Assembly (NCBI RefSeq): GCF_001542915.1
Contig: NZ_LNNH01000012.1
Coordinates: 329,120 to 393,119 of the forward strand
Length of the DNA: 64,000 nucleotides
From: Peribacillus simplex
Lineage (GTDB): Bacteria; Bacillota; Bacilli; Bacillales; DSM-1321
Direction: 5' to 3'
This document shows, one piece after another, positions 1 to 7,659 of the stretch. Within the stretch, counting starts at the first letter, position 1. Each line of letters opens with the position of its first letter. The position numbers and the translations under genes are program-made. The notes below the pieces were generated by a model, which searched no databases, was not told where the DNA came from, and saw only the letters and a list, made by a program, of their open reading frames with translations.

Positions 1-36
1 TTTCCGGTCTTTGATGTCGAATGAAAAAGGGACGAT

Positions 37-79
37 TTGTAAATTTTGAATTTACAATATATTCAGATAAATATATACT
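37..79 (+). promoter_or_regulatory. Promoter with overlapping dyad for the acetate uptake operon
   Basis: A sigma-A-like promoter reads TTTACA (51-56), a 17-base spacer and TATACT (74-79). A perfect inverted repeat TTGTAAATT-ttg-AATTTACAA spans 37-57 and covers the -35 box. Transcription would begin near 86, ahead of the TTG start at 144. The overlap is a typical operator position for a repressor, but the regulator cannot be named from the sequence. Confidence 0.6.
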
Positions 80-143
80 AAAGGCTGGTACCACAAAAAT
101 TGGAAATCTACACCAAATTCGAATGAATGAAGGGGGAACCACT

Positions 144-482
144 TTGGCAACAAACGATTCCATTGCAAAACAAGCGGAAGTAAGCGCTTCCGCAGACTAC
201 AGCAAAATCGTCCAAACCCATTCTTTTCAAGAGCTGCTGAGGAAAAAACGCAATTTCATCGTCCCGCTATCCATCTTTTTCATGGTCTTTTATTTCACCT
301 TACCCATCCTTACTTCCTATTCGAAAGTTCTTAACTCCAATGCATTCGGGGACATCAGCTGGGCATGGGTCTTTGCTTTTGCCCAATTCATCATGACCTG
401 GACCTTGTGCATCCTTTATTCCAGAAAAGCGGCCCGTTTTGACGAATTGGTTGAAAAAATCGTTAAAGAAGCGAAAGGATAA
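144..482 (+). CDS. DUF485 family small membrane protein (YjcH-like)
   Basis: A 112-residue protein with two hydrophobic segments in its middle and a charged C-terminus, the usual build of the DUF485 (YjcH) family found next to acetate/solute symporters. The TTG start at 144 was chosen because a good ribosome binding site (AGGGGGAAC) ends 4 bases upstream. The open frame extends upstream to 21, but the ATGs at 21 and 123 have no such site and the first lies before the promoter. The next gene starts 13 bases after the stop, so the two are cotranscribed. The role is probably accessory to the symporter; its molecular function is not established. Confidence 0.8.
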   Translation: MATNDSIAKQAEVSASADYSKIVQTHSFQELLRKKRNFIVPLSIFFMVFYFTLPILTSYSKVLNSNAFGDISWAWVFAFAQFIMTWTLCILYSRKAARFDELVEKIVKEAKG

Positions 483-495
483 GGGTGAAATAATC

Positions 496-2034
496 ATGAA
501 TATGCTCGCATTTATACTATTTTTACTCATCGTCGGCTTAACATTGGTGATTACCTATTTTGCTTCTCGGCGCACAAAAACGACCGCCGACTTTTATACG
601 GCGGACAGCAGCCTGTCTGGTTGGCAGAACGGCTGGGCGATTGCAGGCGATTATATGTCTGCCGCCTCTTTTCTCGGGATCGCGGGGATGGTCGCACTGT
701 CCGGTTTTGATGGTTTTTTCTATAGCATAGGATTTCTTGTCGCTTACCTGGTCGTTCTTTATATCGTGGCCGAACCGTTGCGTAACCTTGGGAAATATAC
801 GCTGGCGGATATGATTGCTGCCCGCTTCAATGAAAAGAAGGTGCGCGGGGTCGCTGCCCTTAACACCATATCCATATCCACTTTTTATATGATCGCCCAA
901 CTTGTCGGTGCAGGTGCCCTTATAAAACTCTTACTCGGAATCGATTATCTGTACTCCGTTATCATCGTAGGCATTTTAATGACCGTTTATGTAGTATTCG
1001 GCGGGATGACGGCCACCAGCTGGGTCCAGATCGTCAAAGCCGTATTATTGATGGCAGGTACGTTCATCATCTCGCTGATCGTGTTGGCTAAATTCGACTT
1101 TAGTGTGATCGAGATGTTCAAGCAAATGAAAACAGCAACCCCTTTAGGGGGCGATTTCCTCAATCCGGGGAATAAATTCAAGGATCCATTGGATACCCTT
1201 TCCCTTAATTTGGCTCTCGTCCTCGGTACAGCGGGACTGCCTCACATTCTCATCCGATTCTTTACGGTAAAAGACGCCATCACTGCCAGGAAGTCCGTCG
1301 TTTATGCCACATGGATCATCGGAATCTTTTATATCATGACCATTTTCCTTGGATTTGGAGCCGCGGCCTTTGTTGGTTATGACAAAATCATCGCGGCGAA
1401 TGCTGCCGGCAATATGGCGGCTCCGCTGCTTGCCGATGCCATCGGAGGCGACTTCCTGTTCGCCTTCGTGTCTGCAGTTGCCTTCGCTACCATCTTGGCG
1501 GTTGTGGCCGGACTCGTTCTATCGGCTGCCTCTGCCTTTGCCCATGATTTTTATGGCCATATCATTCGCAAAGGCCAGGCCACGGACAAAGAACAAGTCG
1601 TTGCGGCTCGCTGGGCATCAATCGGGGTGTCGGTCCTTTCCATCATCCTTGCCTTGTTTGCCCAAAACATGAATGTCGCTTTCCTTGTATCCCTTGCCTT
1701 TGCAGTCGCTGCCAGTGCCAACCTGCCCATCATCATCTTCACGGTATTCTGGAAACGCTTTAACACCGCCGGCGCTGTTACGGGGATGGTCGTCGGGCTG
1801 GCCAGTTCCTTGATTCTTGTTTTCCTTAGCCCCAATGTCTGGTCACCCATCGAGGGAGCCGCCATATTCGTAGGCGACCCAGTATTCCCGCTTGCCAATC
1901 CAGGCATCGTTTCGATTCCGATCGGCTTCATCGCCGCCATCGCCGGAACATTGCTGTCAAGCAAGAAAGCCGATGCCAAAAAATATGACGAGATCCTGGT
2001 GACGGCCAACACGGGAATGAAAGATCCTCTGTAA
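496..2034 (+). CDS. actP: Sodium:solute symporter, ActP-type cation/acetate transporter
   Basis: A 512-residue protein of the sodium:solute symporter (SSS) family, with about 13 hydrophobic segments filling the whole length. The SSS signatures are visible: an N-terminal ADFYTADSS-like segment, the GDYMSAASFLG motif near residue 55, and LGTAGLPHILIRFFTVKD in the middle. That last motif is characteristic of the acetate/propionate branch. The start at 496 follows AAAGGATAAGGGTGA; the longer frame from 439 would overlap the DUF485 gene. The DUF485-symporter pairing matches yjcH-actP operons. Expected role: Na+- or H+-coupled uptake of acetate or other short carboxylates across the plasma membrane. 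Exact substrate is inferred. Confidence 0.88.
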   Translation: MNMLAFILFLLIVGLTLVITYFASRRTKTTADFYTADSSLSGWQNGWAIAGDYMSAASFLGIAGMVALSGFDGFFYSIGFLVAYLVVLYIVAEPLRNLGKYTLADMIAARFNEKKVRGVAALNTISISTFYMIAQLVGAGALIKLLLGIDYLYSVIIVGILMTVYVVFGGMTATSWVQIVKAVLLMAGTFIISLIVLAKFDFSVIEMFKQMKTATPLGGDFLNPGNKFKDPLDTLSLNLALVLGTAGLPHILIRFFTVKDAITARKSVVYATWIIGIFYIMTIFLGFGAAAFVGYDKIIAANAAGNMAAPLLADAIGGDFLFAFVSAVAFATILAVVAGLVLSAASAFAHDFYGHIIRKGQATDKEQVVAARWASIGVSVLSIILALFAQNMNVAFLVSLAFAVAASANLPIIIFTVFWKRFNTAGAVTGMVVGLASSLILVFLSPNVWSPIEGAAIFVGDPVFPLANPGIVSIPIGFIAAIAGTLLSSKKADAKKYDEILVTANTGMKDPL

Positions 2035-2060
2035 GTGCGAATCTTATTTTAAAATATTAA

Positions 2061-2099
2061 AAAGAGAAAGGAGCTCAACTCTCCTTTCTCTTTTTTGCC
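2061..2099. terminator. Bidirectional intrinsic terminator
   Basis: A 13-bp perfect stem (2061-2073 with 2081-2093) has a 7-base loop and is flanked by A and T tracts. It lies between the convergent actP and yjjB-like genes and can serve both. Confidence 0.9.
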
Positions 2100-2545
2100 T
2101 ACCTTCTTAATCTCATCTTTCTTCTATTGTACTTGATTACCAGTTGGTTCATCACTTCCGCAAAGATCAGTCCCATCGCTATGGCTCCCGCCAGCATGAA
2201 AACCTTAGCGGCCAATTGAACCGCTACATAAAAGTCATTCACGACAAAATGCTTCATGGCATTATAAGACAGGCCGCCCGGCACGAGGGGAATGATTCCC
2301 GATACATTGAATATGGTGATCGGTGTTTTAAACCTTTTAGCAAAATATTGACTGATGACCGCTACGACAAAGGCAGAGGCAAGAGTCGCTATGATGCTGT
2401 CTATCTCATTTTCAACCAAGAAATAATATAAGATCCATCCGATCATCCCTACACAGCCACACTGGAACAATGAACTTTTCGGTACATTAAAGATGACTCC
2501 AAAGGCGGCAGAGGCAATGAAACTTGTTATAAGCTGTGCTAACAT
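2099..2545 (-). CDS. Threonine/serine exporter family, C-terminal-type subunit (YjjB-like, DUF3815)
   Basis: A 148-residue membrane protein with about five hydrophobic segments. It matches the ThrE_2/DUF3815 half of the split threonine/serine exporters, with a FNVPKSSLFQCG-type segment after helix 1 and a SGIIPLVPGGLSYNAM loop. The ATG at 2545 has GGGGAGGAGAAAGG immediately upstream. The partner half lies 19 bases upstream on the same strand. In actinobacterial ThrE both halves are one protein; here they are separate, as in E. coli YjjP/YjjB. Likely role: amino acid (or, for YjjPB, dicarboxylate) export. Substrate not shown by sequence. Confidence 0.82.
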   Translation of the reverse strand: MLAQLITSFIASAAFGVIFNVPKSSLFQCGCVGMIGWILYYFLVENEIDSIIATLASAFVVAVISQYFAKRFKTPITIFNVSGIIPLVPGGLSYNAMKHFVVNDFYVAVQLAAKVFMLAGAIAMGLIFAEVMNQLVIKYNRRKMRLRR

Positions 2546-2564
2546 CCTTTCTCCTCCCCAAAAC

Positions 2565-3320
2565 TCATAAGAAAACAAACGCAGCCGATATTCCTGCCCC
2601 GATCGCTAAAGCAGTCAAACCTGCGTCGGCTCCCTTGGATAGACCCGAAACTAAATGGCCTGCGATTAAATCCCTGGCTGCATTCGTAATTAACAGCCCT
2701 GGAACAAGCGGCATCACCGCACCAATGATGATCGTATCCAAGTGACTTCCTACGCCAATGTACACAAAGAATATGGCCGCCAAGCCCACCACTAATGAGG
2801 CAATGAATTCAGCGAAAAAACGAACCTCCAGTAACCTATGTAAATAAAGCAGACAGGAAAAGCCCATGCCACCCGCTATACAGGACCAGATGAAGTCATT
2901 CCATTGTCCTTGGAACATGATCAAGAAACATCCGCTCGCTATGAAGGCAGCAAAGATCTGGCCCCAAAGGGGATAACCCATTCCCGCCCTTTCAATTTCC
3001 TTTAACCGTAAAAAAGCCTCCGCTGGTGTCATTTCCTTGCTCGAAATGCTCCGGGAAATGCTATTGACCAAGGTTACCTTGTGTAAATCCGTAGATCGCG
3101 TGGAAACCCGGATCAATTTGGAAGCCGGGTGCATGCCATCCAAGGAAAAAATGATTCCCGTAGGGGTCGAGAAGCTGTGTGAATCCCCACATCCAAACGC
3201 TGCAGCAATCCTGACCATCGTATCTTCCACACGTGAGGTTTCCGCCCCGTTCTGGAGCATGATTTTCCCCGCAAGTAAACAAACATCTATAATTTCATTG
3301 TATGGCAACTGTTCATCCAT
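2565..3320 (-). CDS. Threonine/serine exporter family, N-terminal-type subunit (YjjP-like, DUF1212)
   Basis: A 251-residue protein. The first ~115 residues are soluble and carry the family motifs LAGKIMLQNGAETSRVEDTM and FSTPTGIIFSL; the rest is five hydrophobic helices. This is the ThrE_1 (DUF1212) domain; the soluble part contains the hydrolase-like fold of the family. The ATG at 3320 was preferred over the longer frame (3371) because GGAGAGG lies 6 bases upstream. The gene ends 19 bases before the DUF3815 gene, whose ribosome binding site lies just past the stop, so the two form an operon and probably one transporter. Confidence 0.84.
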   Translation of the reverse strand: MDEQLPYNEIIDVCLLAGKIMLQNGAETSRVEDTMVRIAAAFGCGDSHSFSTPTGIIFSLDGMHPASKLIRVSTRSTDLHKVTLVNSISRSISSKEMTPAEAFLRLKEIERAGMGYPLWGQIFAAFIASGCFLIMFQGQWNDFIWSCIAGGMGFSCLLYLHRLLEVRFFAEFIASLVVGLAAIFFVYIGVGSHLDTIIIGAVMPLVPGLLITNAARDLIAGHLVSGLSKGADAGLTALAIGAGISAAFVFL

Positions 3321-3737
3321 TTTATCCTCTCCATCACTTTCCCTGTAAGTTTCTCTCATTCTAAGAATCACGAACTTACCAGCTTAAATCCACCTCATAA
3401 TAGCCCAATTCCCGTGAAAAGGATATAAAAATGTTCCTGCAGGACTTGCATTAGTTCCAGTATTCCCTTTATTGCATGCTGAAATCACTTAAATTGTTGA
3501 AATTGAGAGCTTCCGGAAGCAATGGAAACAAATCTCTCTTACAAAGGTTCAGTTTGGATAATTGTAGTAAAATAAAGATGGGTTTAAGTGGACTCATTTT
3601 CCGCATTCCATCTATTTACTACTATTAATTTCTCTTTTTTTACTTGTTAATCAAGATTTTTTGAAAGTGATAAGCTTTTATACAGTAAGTATATACATAT
3701 CCTTCAAGCATTGGCTTCGATTTCAAAGGAGGGAAAT
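3321..3737. other. Intergenic region between the exporter operon and a small membrane gene
   Basis: AT-rich sequence without a supportable gene. It must hold the promoter of the exporter operon (minus) and of the small gene at 3738 (plus). A perfect 12-base palindrome GCTTCCGGAAGC lies at 3509-3520. No RNA element was recognised. Confidence 0.5.
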
Positions 3738-3875
3738 ATGGAAATTCTAATTGGAATGGCTCTTATACTAATCGTATTTTTTTCTTCAAATATCATTGAA
3801 AAAAGATTAAAGAATATAGAAAAACAAAATAGCCGTGTAATAGAGATCTTAGAAGAAATTAGAGATAAGGAATAG
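3738..3875 (+). CDS. Small single-pass membrane protein (45 residues)
   Basis: The frame codes for 45 residues and has an excellent ribosome binding site, AAAGGAGGG, 4 bases before the ATG. Residues 2-19 are a hydrophobic helix (MEILIGMALILIVFFSS); residues 20-45 are highly charged and heptad-like with many I/L at a/d spacing, suggesting a short cytoplasmic coiled coil. I do not recognise a named family. A hairpin (AACAGG/CCTGTT, 3927-3946) follows. The quality of the start site and the sharp hydrophobic/charged division argue for a real gene. Confidence 0.7.
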   Translation: MEILIGMALILIVFFSSNIIEKRLKNIEKQNSRVIEILEEIRDKE

Positions 3876-3926
3876 TACGGTTTTCATTAATCCAGCTGAC
3901 TGAATCCTCCCCTTTCTCCTCCTTAT

Positions 3927-3949
3927 AACAGGCGAAAAAACCTGTTCTT
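3927..3949 (+). terminator. Possible weak terminator after the small membrane gene
   Basis: A 6-bp stem AACAGG (3927-3932) with CCTGTT (3941-3946) and an 8-base A-rich loop, followed by CTTT. The T tract is short, so termination is uncertain. Confidence 0.4.
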
Positions 3950-4074
3950 TAGACCAAGAAAATAGAAAATAAAAATTTATTTTTAAAAATAGTGATCCAA
4001 ACCCATCCCTCTCCCCGTTTATTAGGTGTAAAGAAAAACGGAGTGAAACATTATGAATGAGGAGAGTGGATAAA

Positions 4075-5421
4075 ATGAGATTGAGTAAAAAATTTATTAT
4101 TCCTGTATTAGGTGCTTCACTACTAATGCCAACGATGGCCAACGTAAGTGCTGCAGAAATGAAACCAACGGCGGTGACACCGGCAGCCGATTTACGGGCT
4201 GACCTGGACTACTTATTATCTGAGCACTTCACATTGGCAGTAGCAGCAATGACAACGGCTTACGAAGGCTCTAAAGATGCAGACGAAGCATTCAAGGCCC
4301 TGGATCAAAATGCAGTCGATATGGAACCAGCCATTGCCTCCATTTATGGAGAGAAAGGCGCAGCTGAATTTGAGAGAATCTTCCGGGAGCATAACAACTA
4401 TACAGATGATTTTGTGAAAGCGACAAAGGATAATGATGAAGCTGCCATGGCTGAAGTAGATAAAGAAGTGGAACAATTCGTAAACGAATTTGCCAAGTTT
4501 TTAAGTACAGCGACTGAAGGTAAACTACCTGAAGCTGCAGCCAAAGAAGCGCTTCGCATGCATGAAGACCAAGTAAAAGAAACATTTGAAGACTACGTAG
4601 AAGGCGATTATGAAGGTGCTGCCAAAACATATCGTGAAGGCTTCCAACATATGTTCGACATCAGTAAAGCGTTATCCACTTCCATTGTAACGCAAATGCC
4701 GGATAAATTTGAAAATTCAAAAGCGGACACACCTGCCGCTGATTTACGGTCTACATTGAATAGTTTGGCAGCTGAACACTTTGCTTTAGCAACAATGGGC
4801 ATGCAAAAAGGCTTCGAAGGGGCAAAGGACTATGATTATATTGGATGGTCTGAAAATGCCAATACAGCTGATTTCAAAGCAGCGATCGGTTCCGTATATG
4901 GTGATGAAGGTGCCGCCCAATTCGAAAAAATCTGGCAGGGAGATCACATCAATGCCCAAGCTGAATTCGTAAGTGCACAAATAAAAGACGATAAAGCAGG
5001 CGAACAGGCCGCAAAAGATAAGCTCCATAAATTTGCACAAGAGTTTGGTACATTCCTAGGTCGTGCAACAGGAGAGAATCTGCCAACTTTGGCAGCTCAA
5101 GAAGCGGTTAAAGCGCATGAAGATACTGTCATCAAAACGTTTGAACAATATGTAGCGGGCGACTATGCTGGAAGCTATGACACATACCGTGAAGGGTACA
5201 AATTAATGTTTGGTGTCGGTCAAGCGCTTGGCGATGCGATTGTAAAGCAAAACCCAGACAAGTTTGCCGGAACGGCGATGCCATCCGATATGCCTAAAAC
5301 GGGCATGGGCGGTGCTTCCGAACAAACAACGAACCCACTAACGGTCATTTGGACAGCGTTAGGTTCATTAGCCGCGTTAATGGCAATAGTGGTCGTACGT
5401 AAAAGAAAACTGTCTAAATAA
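4075..5421 (+). CDS. Secreted two-repeat helical protein with LPxTG-like sorting signal
   Basis: A 448-residue exported protein. Residues 1-26 form a signal peptide ending VSA-AE. Two copies of a ~178-residue all-helical domain follow (about 36-213 and 220-397), both beginning PAADLR and sharing xEHFxLA, GxxGAAxFE and AHED/MHED blocks. Histidines recur at equivalent places (51/234, 106/291, 163/348), each next to E or D, suggestive of a metal- or haem-binding helical bundle. Residues 406-410 are MPKTG, then a hydrophobic span and a KRKLSK tail: a cell-wall sorting signal. The sortase gene follows directly. The ATG at 4075 has GAGGAGAG upstream. I do not recognise a named function. Confidence 0.85.
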   Translation: MRLSKKFIIPVLGASLLMPTMANVSAAEMKPTAVTPAADLRADLDYLLSEHFTLAVAAMTTAYEGSKDADEAFKALDQNAVDMEPAIASIYGEKGAAEFERIFREHNNYTDDFVKATKDNDEAAMAEVDKEVEQFVNEFAKFLSTATEGKLPEAAAKEALRMHEDQVKETFEDYVEGDYEGAAKTYREGFQHMFDISKALSTSIVTQMPDKFENSKADTPAADLRSTLNSLAAEHFALATMGMQKGFEGAKDYDYIGWSENANTADFKAAIGSVYGDEGAAQFEKIWQGDHINAQAEFVSAQIKDDKAGEQAAKDKLHKFAQEFGTFLGRATGENLPTLAAQEAVKAHEDTVIKTFEQYVAGDYAGSYDTYREGYKLMFGVGQALGDAIVKQNPDKFAGTAMPSDMPKTGMGGASEQTTNPLTVIWTALGSLAALMAIVVVRKRKLSK

Positions 5422-5456
5422 GAAATACCAAATTTTCCTTACCCTATATAATAATG

Positions 5457-5488
5457 AAAAAAAGAGAGTGTAATCTCTCTTTTTTTTT
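5457..5488 (+). terminator. Intrinsic terminator between surface protein and sortase
   Basis: Stem AAAAAAAGAGAG / CTCTCTTTTTTT with a 6-base loop and a 9-T tail. It sits between the surface protein and the sortase gene, so the two may be separate units or joined by read-through. Confidence 0.8.
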
Positions 5489-5518
5489 CAAATTGAGTGA
5501 TTGAAATGAGGTCATGAT

Positions 5519-6475
5519 ATGAATAAACTAATTCATTTCGCTTGTTTTATCTTAATAGCCATTATTCTAGTAAGTGGAACGATTTATGTGAAACAATTAA
5601 TGGTTCAAGCATCAGAAACGAAAGAGCAGGATATGAAACAAGTTAAAGAAATACAAAAGGAAAATTTAAAAAACCGCGTCACACTTGCAGAAGAATTCAC
5701 GGTATTAAAGGAGCATAAGACAGAAAAAAAACCGCTCAATAAAAAATTCACTGGCATTATCCCAACGAATATAGCCATTCCTTCCATTGATGTGAATGCT
5801 TCAATCGAGCAAGTCGGTTTATTGGAAACAGGGCAAATGGATGCCCCTTCCACTGAAGACGGTGTCGCTTGGTTTGAACCCGGGTCAAAACCAGGGGTGA
5901 AAGGGAATGCAGTATTGGCAGGGCATGTAGACAGCAAGACAGGACCCGCCATTTTTTATCATTTGAAAGACCTCGAAAAAGGCGATGAAATTACGGTTAA
6001 GGACAAACAAGGAACAAAACTCACATTTGTGGTGAAAAAGAAACAAAGCTACCCACGGGACAAAGCCCCTCTTAACGAAATCTTCGGATATAGCAAAGGG
6101 CGCCATTTGAACTTAATTACATGCACAGGCACCTTCGACCGATCAAAAGGCACGCATCAGGAACGATTGGTCGTATATGCAGAATTAAAGGAAGAAGAAG
6201 CGATGCAGCTTGAAAATGAAGCGAAGCTGCCAGATGCACCAACGAACGTAAAAATAAGCGGTGATTTGTTATCCTGGTATGCCGTACGAGAAGGAAATAT
6301 TATTGGCTACCGGATATACAAAAAAGTGCCTGGAGGGACATTCATGCACATTGGAAGCATCTCGGAGTACGAACGTAAAAGTTATGTAGATAAAAATGCC
6401 TCAAAAGCTCATTATTATGTAACAGCCGTTAATGAATATGGGCAGGAATCCGCTCCATCCAGCATTGCCGAATGA
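5519..6475 (+). CDS. Class F-like sortase with C-terminal fibronectin type III domain
   Basis: A 318-residue protein. An N-terminal anchor helix (5-25) is followed by a charged linker, a sortase domain (about 82-225) and a fibronectin type III-like domain (238-318, with SWYAV, GYRIYKKV and HYYVTAVNEYG). The catalytic residues are visible: His136 in LAGHVDS, Cys202 in LITCTG, Arg216 in QERLVVYAEL. The IPSIDVNASIEQVGL opening and GHV-S-TGPAIFYHL are typical of class F and class D/E-like sortases. It acts outside the membrane, joining a sorted protein to the wall. The protein just upstream ends in MPKTG and is the obvious substrate. The extra FN3 domain is unusual for a housekeeping sortase. Confidence 0.87.
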   Translation: MNKLIHFACFILIAIILVSGTIYVKQLMVQASETKEQDMKQVKEIQKENLKNRVTLAEEFTVLKEHKTEKKPLNKKFTGIIPTNIAIPSIDVNASIEQVGLLETGQMDAPSTEDGVAWFEPGSKPGVKGNAVLAGHVDSKTGPAIFYHLKDLEKGDEITVKDKQGTKLTFVVKKKQSYPRDKAPLNEIFGYSKGRHLNLITCTGTFDRSKGTHQERLVVYAELKEEEAMQLENEAKLPDAPTNVKISGDLLSWYAVREGNIIGYRIYKKVPGGTFMHIGSISEYERKSYVDKNASKAHYYVTAVNEYGQESAPSSIAE

Positions 6476-6596
6476 TAAAGGCCCACTGTTAAAAGTGAAC
6501 TTTAGCTACCACTTTCAAGGATCGTATTCGGCATTGAACCGGACCGGTCCTTTTACTTTTGCCTTCCACTGTAATCAGCTCCTGATCGTTACGGAA

Positions 6597-6637
6597 GGTG
6601 CGAAAATCCCGCTTAGCGATACGCTTCCTTTCGCACC
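6597..6637. repeat. Inverted repeat in the convergent intergenic region
   Basis: GGTGCGAAA (6597-6605) is inverted as TTTCGCACC (6629-6637). It lies between the convergent sortase and hydrolase genes. There is no T tract, so a terminator role is uncertain. Confidence 0.4.
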
Positions 6638-6672
6638 CCCGAATTTCTTAGCCATCGGAAACGGGAAAATGC

Positions 6673-7494
6673 TTATCCTCCAGCCCTTCCCATTCCTTTT
6701 TGAATAAAGTCATCGACGGTTTTGTTAAACAAATCGCTTTCTTCCAAAAAAGGACAATGGCAGCTATCTTCGAAGATTACGAGTTGGGAATCCGGGATAT
6801 GTTCATGCAAATGCTCCCCTGCAGCAACAGGAATCACTTTTTCCTCCCTTCCAAAACAAAGAAGCGTGGGAACGGTAATTTGGGGCAGGAATTCACGATA
6901 ATCAACAATTGATTGGTCGAATAGAATGCTGCTGGCAATGGATTCAGGCATTCTCGTTACTTCCCCGAGCATCCAATTTGCATCCTCCGCGGATAATTCG
7001 TTTTTAAACATGGAGGATAGGAAGGTTTGTAAAAAAGGCGTGCGATTCGTTTGGATCTCCGTCATGAAGGCGATCAATGTGCCAATGTCAAAAGCACCAA
7101 TATCAAAGTCAGGCCATTTAAAATCAGAAGCCAGCTCATCGACGATCACGGTTGAATGGACATTCCCCCCGCCGAATTGCTTCAGGTAATCCCAGACAAC
7201 AAAAGCCCCCATCGACCAGCCGACAAGGATGACATCCTTCAATCCCCGTTCAGTAATGAACGCATGGAGATCCTTTGCATATACGGAAACCGTATTTCCG
7301 TAATGAACTTGGTTTGATTTTCCATGACTTCTTAAATCAAGCAATATCGTGCGATAATTTTGGGAGAAGTAGGGAAGTTGCTTTGTAAAGAAGCGACTGC
7401 TCATCCATACTCCATGGATAAAAATGATTGGCCGGCCCTGCCCCTTTTCTTCATAAAATAGCCGGACACCCTCTTCCACATCAAAAAATGTCAT
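6673..7494 (-). CDS. Alpha/beta hydrolase
   Basis: A 273-residue soluble alpha/beta-hydrolase fold protein. The oxyanion region FIHGVWMSSRFF appears near residue 26, the nucleophile elbow GWSMGA around residues 92-97, the acid in CFGREEKVIP and the catalytic His in SCHCPFLEES. No signal peptide. Start at 7494 follows GTAAGGAGGAG. It is monocistronic, with the divergent symporter gene upstream. The family includes esterases, haloperoxidase-like and C-C hydrolases; the substrate cannot be read from the sequence. Confidence 0.85.
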   Translation of the reverse strand: MTFFDVEEGVRLFYEEKGQGRPIIFIHGVWMSSRFFTKQLPYFSQNYRTILLDLRSHGKSNQVHYGNTVSVYAKDLHAFITERGLKDVILVGWSMGAFVVWDYLKQFGGGNVHSTVIVDELASDFKWPDFDIGAFDIGTLIAFMTEIQTNRTPFLQTFLSSMFKNELSAEDANWMLGEVTRMPESIASSILFDQSIVDYREFLPQITVPTLLCFGREEKVIPVAAGEHLHEHIPDSQLVIFEDSCHCPFLEESDLFNKTVDDFIQKGMGRAGG

Positions 7495-7581
7495 ATTACT
7501 CCTCCTTACCCACGCTTTTCATCCATTCTTCTTATTATGTATTGCGTTTCGGCTTTTAACATTCCTTCCTTTAAAAATATA

Positions 7582-7610
7582 TTGTCAAACCTTCATCTAA
7601 AGTTGATAAT
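7582..7610 (+). promoter_or_regulatory. Sigma-A promoter for the dicarboxylate symporter
   Basis: TTGTCA (7582-7587), a 17-base spacer and GATAAT (7605-7610), each 5 of 6 to consensus. Its position downstream of the first in-frame ATG (7537) supports starting the gene at 7660. Confidence 0.75.
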
Positions 7611-7659
7611 GAAGTATATTTTTATTGATTATCTTCATCCTGAAAGGACGGATTTTTTC

